Positions 33,947 to 42,745 of a stretch of 64,000 nt of DNA are shown one piece after another. Location of the stretch: NCBI RefSeq assembly GCF_900636545.1, contig NZ_LR134290.1, forward strand, positions 4,588,001 through 4,652,000, written 5' to 3'. The notes beneath the pieces were generated by a model that saw nothing but the letters and a program-made list of their open reading frames with translations, had not been told where the DNA came from and did no database searches. How positions within the stretch are numbered: position 1 is the first letter of the stretch; every line of letters begins with the position of its first letter. Made by a program: the position numbers and the translations under genes. The DNA comes from Pseudomonas mendocina. Lineage in GTDB: Bacteria; Pseudomonadota; Gammaproteobacteria; Pseudomonadales; Pseudomonadaceae.

Positions 33947-34003
33947 GCGGGCGGCTCCTTTCGTTGTTATCCGTTTTTAGCAGAGTTGGCCGCCGCGGTC
34001 AGC

Positions 34004-36034
34004 TCAGTCGAGGCTGAATCGTCCGGTATTGTGCGCCAGCCCTTCGCTGCCCCTGCGCAATTGCTCGGCGGCACTGCTGACCGCCTGGGCGCCATCAAGC
34101 AGTTGCCCGGCGGCCTGATCGACCTGCTGGATATTGCCGCTGACCTCGTCGGCCGTGGCCGCCTGCTGCTCGGCAGCGGTGGCGATCTGCGCCAATCGGT
34201 CGCTGACGCGCTGTACCGAGTCGACGATGTTCTGCAGCTCGTCGCCCATGGCCAGCACGCTGCCGATATCGCCATCGGCCTGGCTGCAGGCGTCTTCCAT
34301 CAGGGTGACCGACTGACCAACCACCCTTTGCAGATTCTCCACGGTCTGGGCGATTTCCTGGGTCGAGTCCTGAGTACGCTTGGACAGCGAGCGCACTTCG
34401 TCGGCGACCACGGCGAAGCCGCGCCCGGCCTCGCCTGCGCGTGCAGCTTCGATGGCGGCATTGAGCGCCAGCAGGTTGGTCTGCTCGGCAATGCCCTTGA
34501 TCACCTCGACCACGCGGTTGATCTGCTGGGTCTGTTCGCGCAGCTGTTGCAACGCCTCGGCACTATCGCCGAGACGGCTGCTGAGATGACGCATGCTGGC
34601 GCTGGTGCGCTCGCTGCGCTGGTTGCTGCTGAGCGCCACCTCGCGGGTCTGCTGCGCTTCCAGGGCGGCCTGTTCGCAACTTTGCGCGACGCTCTGCGCG
34701 GTCGCCGCCATCTGCGTGGCCGCGGTGGCGATCTGGCTCATCTGCGCCTGTTGCTGCTCGACGGCGTCCAGCGTGTCACGCGCCTGGCCACCCAGCAGTT
34801 GCACCGTGCTTTCCAGCTGCTGGCTTTCGCGGTTGACCCCCTGTAGCGAGTCGCGCATCTGCTCGACCGCAGTATTCAGCGCCTGGGCGATGGCGGCGAG
34901 ATCATCACGGCCATTGACCTCCATGCGCACGCGCAGATCGCCGTCACGCAGACCGCGCGCCGCATCGATGATGTTGCTGGTGCTGATGCGGATCGAGGCA
35001 TTCAGGCACATCAGCACGTACATCGCCAGCAGGGTCAGAATGCTGAAAGCACCGATCACCTCGATCATCGATTGCAGTGCCTGTTGCCGATAGTCGCCGA
35101 GGCTGGCGCTGAACTGCTGGTAGACCGCCTGCTGCAGAGCCTGCAACTGGCCTTCAAGTACTTCGACACGTTGCACGAACTGCTCGGGAGTCAGCGCCAT
35201 GGGGCTGGCCTCGAACATGTCGCGGTCGATCTGCGCGAGGAAGTCGTCGAACGCCTTGAGCGACGCGTCGAACGGGGCACTCAGCTGGCGCATGGCCTGC
35301 GGTGCTTCGCGCGACAGGGTGATTTGCGCCTTGACCAGCTGCGCACGCTGCTCGTCCAGGCTGCGGCGCAGGTCGCGGATCAGCACACGGCTCTGCAGGG
35401 TGAAATGCTGCGAGACCACGGCGCCATGGCCTTGCGCCGCAAAGGTGCCGAGCTGCTCGAGCAGCCGCGGCATGATGTAGGTGATCTGCTCCATCATCAG
35501 GTAGGTGTCGAGGCGCGGATCGAGAATCAGGGTGCTGTCGGTGGCCACCTGCTCGCGCAGGGCGATCAGGTAAAGCAGTGCCTTCTGGTACCGCTCCAAG
35601 GCATCGGGCAGCGCCACCTTGGCCAGACCGGCCGCACGCAGGCCGTCACGCTCGCCCAGCAGGGCCTGGAAGTGTTGTCGCGCCTGATCGCTGACCAGGC
35701 TGCTCTGCAGCGGTTCGGCGGCCTGCTGCAATGCTTCGTCGAGCTGCGCCTCACGCTGCTGCAGCAGGCCCTCGGCAGACTTGTCGGTCCCCTTCCAGCG
35801 CGCCAGGAGGGTGCGTTGGGCGATCAGCTCCTGTTGCACGCGCGCCATGCGCTCCAGCGCTTGTGCGCCTTCCACTTCGTAGTCGATCGATTGCAGGCGT
35901 GACAGGTAGTCACTGCCGATGATCCACAACGCGTATCCGAGCGGAAGCGCGAACAACAGAAACACCAGCTGGAATTTGTGGGCAAAACTGAAACGCTGTA
36001 GCAGCCGTACACCCGGCTTGAGTACTCCCGTCAT
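34004..36034 (-). CDS. Methyl-accepting chemotaxis protein with a large helical periplasmic domain
   Basis: A protein of 676 residues. The first span is at about 21–40 and the second at about 325–345. Between them is a periplasmic domain of about 285 residues, helical and glutamine/leucine-rich, longer than a standard four-helix bundle and possibly a helical bimodular sensor. HAMP (about 345–400) and the signalling domain follow, with the conserved tip [20 protein letters not shown]. No C-terminal CheR pentapeptide is seen. The ligand is unknown. Confidence 0.88.
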   Translation of the reverse strand: MTGVLKPGVRLLQRFSFAHKFQLVFLLFALPLGYALWIIGSDYLSRLQSIDYEVEGAQALERMARVQQELIAQRTLLARWKGTDKSAEGLLQQREAQLDEALQQAAEPLQSSLVSDQARQHFQALLGERDGLRAAGLAKVALPDALERYQKALLYLIALREQVATDSTLILDPRLDTYLMMEQITYIMPRLLEQLGTFAAQGHGAVVSQHFTLQSRVLIRDLRRSLDEQRAQLVKAQITLSREAPQAMRQLSAPFDASLKAFDDFLAQIDRDMFEASPMALTPEQFVQRVEVLEGQLQALQQAVYQQFSASLGDYRQQALQSMIEVIGAFSILTLLAMYVLMCLNASIRISTSNIIDAARGLRDGDLRVRMEVNGRDDLAAIAQALNTAVEQMRDSLQGVNRESQQLESTVQLLGGQARDTLDAVEQQQAQMSQIATAATQMAATAQSVAQSCEQAALEAQQTREVALSSNQRSERTSASMRHLSSRLGDSAEALQQLREQTQQINRVVEVIKGIAEQTNLLALNAAIEAARAGEAGRGFAVVADEVRSLSKRTQDSTQEIAQTVENLQRVVGQSVTLMEDACSQADGDIGSVLAMGDELQNIVDSVQRVSDRLAQIATAAEQQAATADEVSGNIQQVDQAAGQLLDGAQAVSSAAEQLRRGSEGLAHNTGRFSLD

Positions 36035-36196
36035 AGCGACACCTCAGCGACCTAAAGGGCCTACAGGCCTGGCAAGGAATTGCACTTAGCAAAAAGCAGG
36101 CCCGCCGCCCCTTTTGGGCAGCTAGTCGTTACGGGGCACTCTTAAGGAGTGTAATGGCCAATGACTATCAGCCTTTTCTGAAATGCGACAATTTGC

Positions 36197-36715
36197 TCAG
36201 CATTGCGGACGATCGCGGGTGTAACGCTCCGCCGGGTTCACGGCCGCACCAAGATCGCGCATGGCGCTGGCACCGATCAGCAGCGGGTAGCTGAACGTGC
36301 TGCGGTCGGTCAGGTTGACCTCGATGGTGCGCTCCTCTTCACCCAGGCAGATCGGCATCTCGATCACCGGGCGTTGCGAGTAGGCGACTTCCTGAGCCTC
36401 GGCATCGCTCTCTTCGGCGCGCTTCTTGATCTCGGCGATGCGCACCAGCGGATGCTCGTAAACCGTATCTTCGGCACCCTCTACAGCCAGGCGGAAACGC
36501 ACCCAGTCTTCGCCATCGCGCTTGAACGGCTCAATGTCCTTGGCCGATAGCGAGGCGGTCATAGCACCGGTATCCATCTTGGCTTTGAGGGTCTGGCCGA
36601 GGGCGGGGAGCTTGATCAGCTCGTAGCGGCCGTAGAGATCGGGTTGCTGGTTGGCCATGGTCGGCAGGCTGATTGCAGCGGCCAGCAGAAACAGGGCGTA
36701 TTTCAAGGTCGGCAC
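36197..36715 (-). CDS. Secreted retropepsin-like aspartic protease (PF05618 'ATP-dependent zinc protease' family)
   Basis: A protein of 172 residues: a signal peptide (about 1–21, ending TMA), then the RimK-associated/retropepsin-like domain. LPALGQTLKAKMDTGAMTAS carries the catalytic D-T-G triad residues, near residue 48; LLIGASAMRDLGAAVNPAE is the conserved C-terminal strand. The family name mentions zinc, but the visible D-T-G and the fold point to an aspartic protease-like protein. Function in Pseudomonas not established. Confidence 0.85.
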   Translation of the reverse strand: MPTLKYALFLLAAAISLPTMANQQPDLYGRYELIKLPALGQTLKAKMDTGAMTASLSAKDIEPFKRDGEDWVRFRLAVEGAEDTVYEHPLVRIAEIKKRAEESDAEAQEVAYSQRPVIEMPICLGEEERTIEVNLTDRSTFSYPLLIGASAMRDLGAAVNPAERYTRDRPQC

Positions 36716-36787
36716 TCCTGTGCAATGGAAGTCCCGTTATCCGACTACCCCTGCCCCGCGGTGTTCCCCGACAAGGATGACAAAGCG

Positions 36788-38029
36788 TTACCGCCGTGCT
36801 CGCGGCTGAGGCATGCCACTCCAGAGTTCGTCCAGATGCTCGAAACCCCAAGCAGCTGCCGACTCGCGCCCGACGATGCGGTCCTGAGCGTTCGCCTTGC
36901 TCAGGTCGATGAGCACCGGTGGAATCTGCACCTTGGATTTGGCGAGGAAGAAAGCCTTGACCTTCGGCACCAGCAGCGACTTGGCATTCTGCTCCAGCAC
37001 GACCGCCAGACGTCCGCTTTCCAGACGCACCAGCGCACCAACCGGGTAGATACCGACGGTCTTGACGAAGGCCTGGAACACCTCCTCATCGAAATGCCCT
37101 TTCCACTCGGCCATCTTGCGGATCGACTCGGCCGGGTCCCAGCCCTGCTTGTAGGGACGATTGGAGGTGATGGCGTCATAAACGTCGCAGACCGCGCCCA
37201 TTCTGGCGAACAGGCTGATCTGCTCGCCCTGCAGGCCATGCGGGTAGCCGCTACCGTCGACCTTCTCGTGGTGATGCAGGCAGACGTCCAGCACCAGGGC
37301 GCTGACCTGCTTGCCGGCCAGGAGGATCTTGCCACCGGCCTCGGGATGGCGGCGCACCGCCGAAAACTCTGCGTCACTGAGTTTGCCGGGCTTGTTCAGC
37401 ACGTCCTGATCGATAGCCATCTTGCCTACGTCATGCAGCAGCCCGGCGAGGCCTGCCTCGCGTACTGCCCCCTCGCCCAGACCAAGCTGCCGTGCGAGGG
37501 CGATCATCAGTGCGCAGACCGCCACCGAGTGCATGTAGGTGTATTCGTCGGCATGCTTGAGTCGCGCCAGGCTGATCAAGGCATTGGGGTGGCGCATCAC
37601 CGAATCGGAGATTTCCTCCACCAGCGACTCGGCCTGCTCGAAATTCAGCGCCTTGCCCATGCGCGCATCGCCGAACATGCTCAGCACCGCCTGCTTGGAG
37701 CGGGCGCAGAGCTTGGCGGCGCGCTCCAATTCGGCATCCATCGATGCACTCAGCGCGGTGCTACGAGGCTGCACCGCTGCCATCAGCGTGGCCTCGACCT
37801 CCTTCTGCGCCTCTGCCTCGGTGCTGACAACGGCACCGGCCTCGACATCCAGGCCCTTGCTGACGTCGATCCACAACTCTCCGATGCTGCTGGCGCGGAT
37901 ACGCTGCAGATCCTGTGGTGAATTGAGAAGAAATTTTGACTTCCAGAATGGATGGTCCATCCATGATCCGCAAAACTCCTGGACATACATACCGATACGC
38001 AGATCGGCTACCGCAATGCGTTTCAACAT
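36788..38029 (-). CDS. HD-GYP cyclic-di-GMP phosphodiesterase with N-terminal DUF3391
   Basis: A protein of 413 residues. DUF3391 is at about 1–130 (LKRIAVADLRIGMYVQEFCG). The HD-GYP domain at about 145–330 has GLLHDVGKMAIDQDVLNKPG (HD) and HHEKVDGSGYPHGLQGEQI (GYP with conserved metal-site histidines), so it should hydrolyse c-di-GMP. The start MLKRIAVADL is chosen; the longer ORF begins in unlikely sequence. Divergent from the acyltransferase gene. Confidence 0.9.
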   Translation of the reverse strand: MLKRIAVADLRIGMYVQEFCGSWMDHPFWKSKFLLNSPQDLQRIRASSIGELWIDVSKGLDVEAGAVVSTEAEAQKEVEATLMAAVQPRSTALSASMDAELERAAKLCARSKQAVLSMFGDARMGKALNFEQAESLVEEISDSVMRHPNALISLARLKHADEYTYMHSVAVCALMIALARQLGLGEGAVREAGLAGLLHDVGKMAIDQDVLNKPGKLSDAEFSAVRRHPEAGGKILLAGKQVSALVLDVCLHHHEKVDGSGYPHGLQGEQISLFARMGAVCDVYDAITSNRPYKQGWDPAESIRKMAEWKGHFDEEVFQAFVKTVGIYPVGALVRLESGRLAVVLEQNAKSLLVPKVKAFFLAKSKVQIPPVLIDLSKANAQDRIVGRESAAAWGFEHLDELWSGMPQPRARR

Positions 38030-38221
38030 CGAGATAATCCAGAGCAAGTTGGCGGGACAGCTCGAGCGCGACACCTCGGAATCGTCGAACAATCCCCTTA
38101 CGTTCCACACTGATCAGCATCAAGGTTTCCGCACCAAATGGCTATAGGCCACCAGGCGTAATTTTGAGCCAGATTCTTCTGGTGCTTATGATGGCTGACC
38201 TGCGCCCGCCAAGGAGTTGAT

Positions 38222-39115
38222 ATGCGTCCCCTGCTGACTGGCCTACTCAATATAGTCCTGCTGCTAAGCAACACCCTGCTGCTGATCGGCCCGCTGCTGC
38301 TGATTGCTCTGGCCAAGTTCGTGTTGCCAGGCCAGGCGGCGCGCGATACCTGCTCGCGGGGCGTGATGTGGGTAGCCGAATTCTGGGCGGAGAACTGCAA
38401 ACGCATTTTCGCCCTTCTCACCCCGACGCAATGGGATATCCGCGGCAATGCCGAGCTGCGCAACGACCGCTCCTATCTGGTGATCAGCAATCACCAGTCC
38501 TGGGTCGATATCCCGGCGCTGGTACAGGCCTTCAACCGCAAGACGCCCTATTTCAAGTTCTTCCTCAAGCAGCAACTGATCTGGGTGCCTTTTCTCGGCT
38601 TGGCCTTCTGGGCGCTCGACTATCCCTTCATGAAGCGCTACTCCAAGGCATTCCTGCAGAAGAACCCGCATATGAAGGGCAAGGATCTGGAGATCACGAG
38701 GGCCGCCTGCGAGAAGTTCAAGCGCCTGCCAGTGACGGTGGTCAACTATCTGGAGGGCACGCGCTTCACTCCGGCCAAACAGGCGCAGCAGCAATCGCCC
38801 TACCGCCACCTGCTCAAGCCCAAGGCCGGCGGTGTGGCATTCGTACTCGCTACATTGGGTGAGCAGATCGATGCCGTGCTGGACGTCACGCTGGTCTATC
38901 CCGGCAAGCAGGTGCCGGGCTTCTGGGCGCTGCTCAGCGGCCAGGTGCCGAAGGTGATCATGGATATCCAGACGCTCGAACTAGACCCGGCGCTGTATCA
39001 GGGCGACTACGAGAACGACCCGGCTTTCCGCCAGCAGGTGCAGGATTGGGTTTCGAACCTCTGGCTGGCCAAGGACAAACGCATCGAAAAGTTGCGCAGC
39101 GAAAACCACGGCTGA
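38222..39115 (+). CDS. PlsC-family acyltransferase (YihG-like)
   Basis: A protein of 297 residues with an N-terminal span (about 7–38) and the acyltransferase motifs NHQSWVDI (H-x4-D, about residue 90), PFMKRYSKAF, and VNYLEGTRFTP (EGTR-type). It belongs to the lysophosphatidic acid acyltransferase group, YihG branch, which modifies phospholipid acyl composition in the inner membrane. AAGGAG precedes the ATG. Confidence 0.87.
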   Translation: MRPLLTGLLNIVLLLSNTLLLIGPLLLIALAKFVLPGQAARDTCSRGVMWVAEFWAENCKRIFALLTPTQWDIRGNAELRNDRSYLVISNHQSWVDIPALVQAFNRKTPYFKFFLKQQLIWVPFLGLAFWALDYPFMKRYSKAFLQKNPHMKGKDLEITRAACEKFKRLPVTVVNYLEGTRFTPAKQAQQQSPYRHLLKPKAGGVAFVLATLGEQIDAVLDVTLVYPGKQVPGFWALLSGQVPKVIMDIQTLELDPALYQGDYENDPAFRQQVQDWVSNLWLAKDKRIEKLRSENHG

Positions 39116-39138
39116 CTGGCGACTGCGTGCAGGTCGCG

Positions 39139-39152
39139 TTCGGTTTTCCGAA
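39139..39152 (+). promoter_or_regulatory. AauR operator upstream of aatJ
   Basis: TTCGGTTTTCCGAA is a perfect match to the inverted repeat TTCGG-N4-CCGAA, the AauR target known in P. putida for acidic amino acid uptake genes. It lies 119 bases upstream of the -24 element, a normal enhancer distance. Confidence 0.85.
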
Positions 39153-39270
39153 TGCGCCACTGCGAGATAGTCGGAAGAGCGAACGGGCGATGATCAAAGT
39201 CTTTTGGATAAATCAAAGTAACCCGATAAAAATCAATTACTTAAACAAAACCCGAACACCTCGAAAGTAC

Positions 39271-39285
39271 TGGCACACAACCTGC
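39271..39285 (+). promoter_or_regulatory. Sigma-54 promoter of the aatJQMP operon
   Basis: TGGCACACAACCTGC has the GG at -24 and GC at -12 with correct spacing (TGGCAC-N6-TGC). It lies 86 bases before the aatJ ATG and downstream of the AauR operator. Confidence 0.8.
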
Positions 39286-39371
39286 TCAAGTCACTGCAGG
39301 AATGCAGTAGACCTTCCCTAAGCAAAGTGACATTGCGTGCCATCACAACAACAACATCGAGGACTCGATTC

Positions 39372-40280
39372 ATGCGTACCTTCCACCGTGTACTGAGCGT
39401 GGCCATTGCCGCCGCCTTCCTTTCCACTCCGGTGATCGCCGAGGAACTGACCGGTACCCTGAAGAAGATCAAGGACAGCGGCACCATCACCCTGGGCCAC
39501 CGTGACTCGTCCATCCCCTTCTCCTACTTCGGCGACAACTCGCGCCAGCCGATCGGCTACTCCCATGACCTGCAACTCAAAGTGGTCGAGGCGATCAAGC
39601 AGGAGCTGGGCATGCCGGATCTGAAGGTACGCTACAACCTGGTCACGTCGCAGACCCGCATTCCGCTGGTGCAGAACGGCACCGTGGACCTGGAGTGCGG
39701 CTCCACCACCAACAACATCGAGCGTCAGCAGCAGGTCGATTTCTCCGTTGGCATCTTCGAAGTGGGCACCCGCCTGCTGGCCAAGAAGAGCAGTGGCATC
39801 AACGATTTCGACGACCTCAAGGGCAAGAACGTGGTGACCACCGCCGGCACCACCTCCGAACGCCTGATCAAGGCAATGAACGCCGAGAAGAAAATGGGCA
39901 TGAACGTGATCTCTGCCAAGGATCACGGCGAGTCCTTCCTGATGCTCGAATCCAACCGCGCCGTCGCCTTCATGATGGACGACGCCCTGCTCGCCGGCGA
40001 AATGGCCAAGGCCAAGAAGCCGGATGACTGGGCTGTGGTCGGCACCCCGCAATCCTTCGAGATCTACGGCTGCATGGTGCGCAAGGGTGACACCGGCTTC
40101 AAGCAAGTGGTCGACAAGGCCATCAGCGCCACCTTCGCCTCCGGCGAGATCAACGACATCTACACCAAGTGGTTCCAGCAGCCCGTCCCACCGAAGGGCC
40201 TGAACCTGAATTTCCCCATGAGCGACGAGCTGAAGAAGCTGATCGCCAACCCGACCGACAAATCCGCAGAACAGATTTGA
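39372..40280 (+). CDS. aatJ: Glutamate/aspartate-binding periplasmic protein AatJ (GltI family)
   Basis: A protein of 302 residues: a signal peptide (about 1–23, ending VIA before EELTGTL), then a type 2 periplasmic binding protein (LKKIKDSGTITLGHRDSSIP; VQNGTVDLECGSTTNNIERQ; SNRAVAFMMDDALLAGE). It binds L-glutamate and L-aspartate and delivers them to AatQM-AatP. The start MRTFHRVLSV is chosen because the upstream 15 codons lack a signal sequence. It is the first gene of the operon, under a sigma-54 promoter. Confidence 0.93.
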   Translation: MRTFHRVLSVAIAAAFLSTPVIAEELTGTLKKIKDSGTITLGHRDSSIPFSYFGDNSRQPIGYSHDLQLKVVEAIKQELGMPDLKVRYNLVTSQTRIPLVQNGTVDLECGSTTNNIERQQQVDFSVGIFEVGTRLLAKKSSGINDFDDLKGKNVVTTAGTTSERLIKAMNAEKKMGMNVISAKDHGESFLMLESNRAVAFMMDDALLAGEMAKAKKPDDWAVVGTPQSFEIYGCMVRKGDTGFKQVVDKAISATFASGEINDIYTKWFQQPVPPKGLNLNFPMSDELKKLIANPTDKSAEQI

Positions 40281-40298
40281 CGGTGATGCGCCGCCACG

Positions 40299-40410
40299 CT
40301 CACGAGGCGTGACGGCGCGGGGACTCCGGGGAAGCCAACGGCTTCCCCAACCTAATTCCTGACGAAGCCGAGCCCTCCGCTGGACGGAGACGGGCAGGTG
40401 CTGCCTGCGT
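40299..40410 (+). repeat. Series of hairpins between aatJ and aatQ
   Basis: The 214-bp gap holds consecutive stem-loops: CACGC…GCGTG (about 40297–40313), a perfect 9-bp stem GGGGAAGCC-aac-GGCTTCCCC (40328–40348), CTCCG-ctgga-CGGAG (about 40375–40389) and GGCAG-gtg-CTGCC (about 40394–40406). No T-run follows, so they are not classic terminators; they may protect the 3' end of the aatJ message. Confidence 0.65.
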
Positions 40411-40494
40411 TTCACGCTTCGCCAACATAGCCGTACCCGGGTCGCGCAGCGACGACGCGCAGCAGATCCTGTCCTCACAAGAGGGGAAACCGTA

Positions 40495-41241
40495 ATGAAT
40501 TACAACTGGGACTGGGGTATCTACTTCAAGTCCACCGGCATCGGCAGCGAAACCTACCTGGACTGGTTTATCACCGGCCTGGGCTGGACCATCGCCATCG
40601 CCCTGGCTGGCTGGATCATCGCCCTGGCGCTGGGCTCGCTGCTCGGCGTGATGCGGACCCTGCCGAACCGCTGGCTGTCCGGCCTGGCCACCGCCTACGT
40701 GGAAATCTTCCGCAACGTGCCGCTGCTGGTGCAGCTGTTCCTCTGGTACTTCCTGGTGCCCGACCTGCTGCCCGAACCACTGGAGCTGTGGTTCAAGCAG
40801 GATCTCAACCCGGCCACCTCGGCCTACCTGTCGGTGGTGGTGTGCCTTGGCCTGTTCACCGCAGCGCGAGTCTGCGAACAGGTACGCACCGGTATCGAGG
40901 CGCTGCCCAAGGGCCAGACCGCCGCGGCCTACGCCATGGGTTTTCGCTTGCCGCAGATCTACACCAACGTGCTGTTGCCACAGGCCTACCGCATCATCAT
41001 CCCACCGCTTACCAGCGAGTTCCTCAACATCTTCAAGAACTCCTCGGTAGCGTCGCTGATCGGCCTGATGGAACTGCTGGCGCAGACCAAGCAGACCGCC
41101 GAGTTCAGCGCCAACCTGTTCGAAGCCTTCACCCTGGCCACGCTGATCTACTTCACCCTGAACATGAGCCTGATGATGATCATGCTCATGATCGAGAAGA
41201 AGGTCGCCGTACCCGGCCTGATTTCGGTAGGGGGTAAATGA
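40495..41241 (+). CDS. aatQ: Glutamate/aspartate ABC transporter permease AatQ (GltJ type)
   Basis: A protein of 248 residues, a His/Glu/Gln/Arg-family inner-membrane permease with about five spans. The typical GltJ start is MNYNWDWGIYFKSTGIGSET; EIFRNVPLLVQLFLWYFLVP and the coupling EAA loop GIEALPKGQTAAAYAMGFRL follow. AGAGGGGAAACCGTA precedes the ATG. It overlaps aatM at the stop. Confidence 0.94.
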   Translation: MNYNWDWGIYFKSTGIGSETYLDWFITGLGWTIAIALAGWIIALALGSLLGVMRTLPNRWLSGLATAYVEIFRNVPLLVQLFLWYFLVPDLLPEPLELWFKQDLNPATSAYLSVVVCLGLFTAARVCEQVRTGIEALPKGQTAAAYAMGFRLPQIYTNVLLPQAYRIIIPPLTSEFLNIFKNSSVASLIGLMELLAQTKQTAEFSANLFEAFTLATLIYFTLNMSLMMIMLMIEKKVAVPGLISVGGK

Positions 41242-41906
41242 TGGACTTCTCATCGATCATCCCCGCACTGCCGGGCCTGTGGGACGGCATGCTGGTCACC
41301 TTGCAGCTTATGGTGCTGGGCGTGCTCGGCGGCGTGGTGCTGGGCACCCTGCTGGCGCTGATGCGCCTGTCGCACAGCAAGCTGCTGTCGAACATCGCCG
41401 CGACCTACGTCAACTACTTCCGCTCGATCCCGTTGCTGCTGGTGATCACCTGGTTCTACTTCGCGGTGCCGTTCATCCTGCGCTGGATCACCGGCGAGGA
41501 CACCCCGGTGGGTGCGTTCAGTTCGTGCCTGGTGGCCTTCGTGATGTTCGAGGCGGCGTACTTCTGCGAGATCGTCCGCGCCGGCATCCAGGCCATCCCC
41601 AAGGGCCAGATGGGCGCCGCCTCGGCCCTGGGCATGACCTACGGGCAAAGCATGCGCCTGATCATCCTGCCGCAGGCGTTCCGCAAGATGACACCGTTGC
41701 TGCTGCAGCAGAGCATCATCCTCTTTCAGGACACCTCGCTGGTGTACACCGTGGGCCTGATGGACTTCCTCAACGCCGCTCGCTCGCGTGGCGACATCAT
41801 CGGCCAGCCCCATGAGTTTCTGATTTTCGCCGGCCTGGTCTACTTCACCGTCAGCTTCGCCGCCTCGCGCCTGGTCAAGCTCCTGCAAAAAAGGTTAGCC
41901 GTATGA
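41238..41906 (+). CDS. aatM: Glutamate/aspartate ABC transporter permease AatM (GltK type)
   Basis: A protein of 222 residues, the second permease of the transporter: five spans, [20 protein letters not shown] and the EAA loop [20 protein letters not shown]. Two consecutive ATGs (41238 and 41241) at the aatQ stop give the start; the second is equally possible. It overlaps aatP by 4 bases. Confidence 0.94.
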   Translation: MMDFSSIIPALPGLWDGMLVTLQLMVLGVLGGVVLGTLLALMRLSHSKLLSNIAATYVNYFRSIPLLLVITWFYFAVPFILRWITGEDTPVGAFSSCLVAFVMFEAAYFCEIVRAGIQAIPKGQMGAASALGMTYGQSMRLIILPQAFRKMTPLLLQQSIILFQDTSLVYTVGLMDFLNAARSRGDIIGQPHEFLIFAGLVYFTVSFAASRLVKLLQKRLAV

Positions 41907-42637
41907 TTTCCATCCAGAACGTCAACAAGTGGTACGGGGACTTCCAGGTGCTGACCAATTGCAGCACCGAGGTGAAGAAGGGCGAAGTGGTCGTGGTGTG
42001 CGGGCCGTCCGGTTCGGGCAAGTCGACCCTGATCAAGTGCGTCAACGCGCTCGAGCCCTTCCAGCAGGGTGACATCAACGTCGACGGCACTTCCATTGCC
42101 GACAAGAAGACCAACCTGCCCAAGCTGCGCTCGCGCGTCGGCATGGTGTTCCAGCACTTCGAGCTGTTCCCGCATCTGACCATCACCGAGAACCTGACCA
42201 TCGCGCAGATCAAGGTGCTCGGCCGCAGCAAGGAAGAAGCCACCAAGAAGGGGCTGGCCCTGCTCGACCGCGTCGGCCTGGCCGCCCATGCGCACAAGCA
42301 CCCGGGTCAGCTCTCCGGTGGTCAGCAACAGCGCGTCGCCATTGCCCGTGCCCTGGCCATGGACCCGGTGGTGATGCTGTTCGATGAACCGACCTCGGCG
42401 CTCGACCCGGAGATGGTCAACGAAGTGCTCGACGTCATGGTGCAGCTGGCTCACGAAGGCATGACCATGATGTGCGTAACCCACGAGATGGGCTTCGCCC
42501 GCAAGGTCGCCGACCGGGTGATCTTCATGGACGCCGGGCAGATCGTCGAGGACTGCCCGAAGGAGGAGTTCTTTGGCGACATCAACGCCCGCTCCGAGCG
42601 CGCCCAGCAGTTCCTGGCGAAGATCCTCCAGCACTGA
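41903..42637 (+). CDS. aatP: Glutamate/aspartate ABC transporter ATPase AatP (GltL type)
   Basis: A protein of 244 residues with Walker [10 protein letters not shown] (about 35–43), signature LSGGQQQR, Walker [14 protein letters not shown], and the switch histidine in CVTHEMGFA. It powers uptake of acidic amino acids with AatQM. Last gene of the transporter operon; the sensor kinase gene follows after an inverted repeat, as in P. putida. Confidence 0.95.
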   Translation: MISIQNVNKWYGDFQVLTNCSTEVKKGEVVVVCGPSGSGKSTLIKCVNALEPFQQGDINVDGTSIADKKTNLPKLRSRVGMVFQHFELFPHLTITENLTIAQIKVLGRSKEEATKKGLALLDRVGLAAHAHKHPGQLSGGQQQRVAIARALAMDPVVMLFDEPTSALDPEMVNEVLDVMVQLAHEGMTMMCVTHEMGFARKVADRVIFMDAGQIVEDCPKEEFFGDINARSERAQQFLAKILQH

Positions 42638-42652
42638 CCTGTCGCGCCTGAC

Positions 42653-42712
42653 GTAGCCCGGATGCAATCCGGGGATGACCGCTCACGGCTTCCCGGATTG
42701 CATCCGGGCTAC
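42653..42712. repeat. Perfect 21-bp inverted repeat between aatP and aauS
   Basis: Left arm from 42653 to 42673 (begins GTAGCCCGGATGCAATCC) and right arm from 42692 to 42712 are exact complements with an 18-bp spacer. The same arm occurs at 21761. A dispersed intergenic palindrome that may end or attenuate the transporter message. Confidence 0.85.
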
Positions 42713-42745
42713 ACATCCACATATCTGGCCAGCCTGGGGAGGACT

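Noticed and set aside
33506-36034. Possible chemotaxis operon with the CBS gene
   Set aside because: No cheA/W/Y/R/B genes nearby; the chemoreceptor is an orphan receptor gene.
40281-40494. Transcription terminator between aatJ and aatQ
   Set aside because: Strong stems but no T-run follows any of them, and the permease genes must be expressed from the same promoter.
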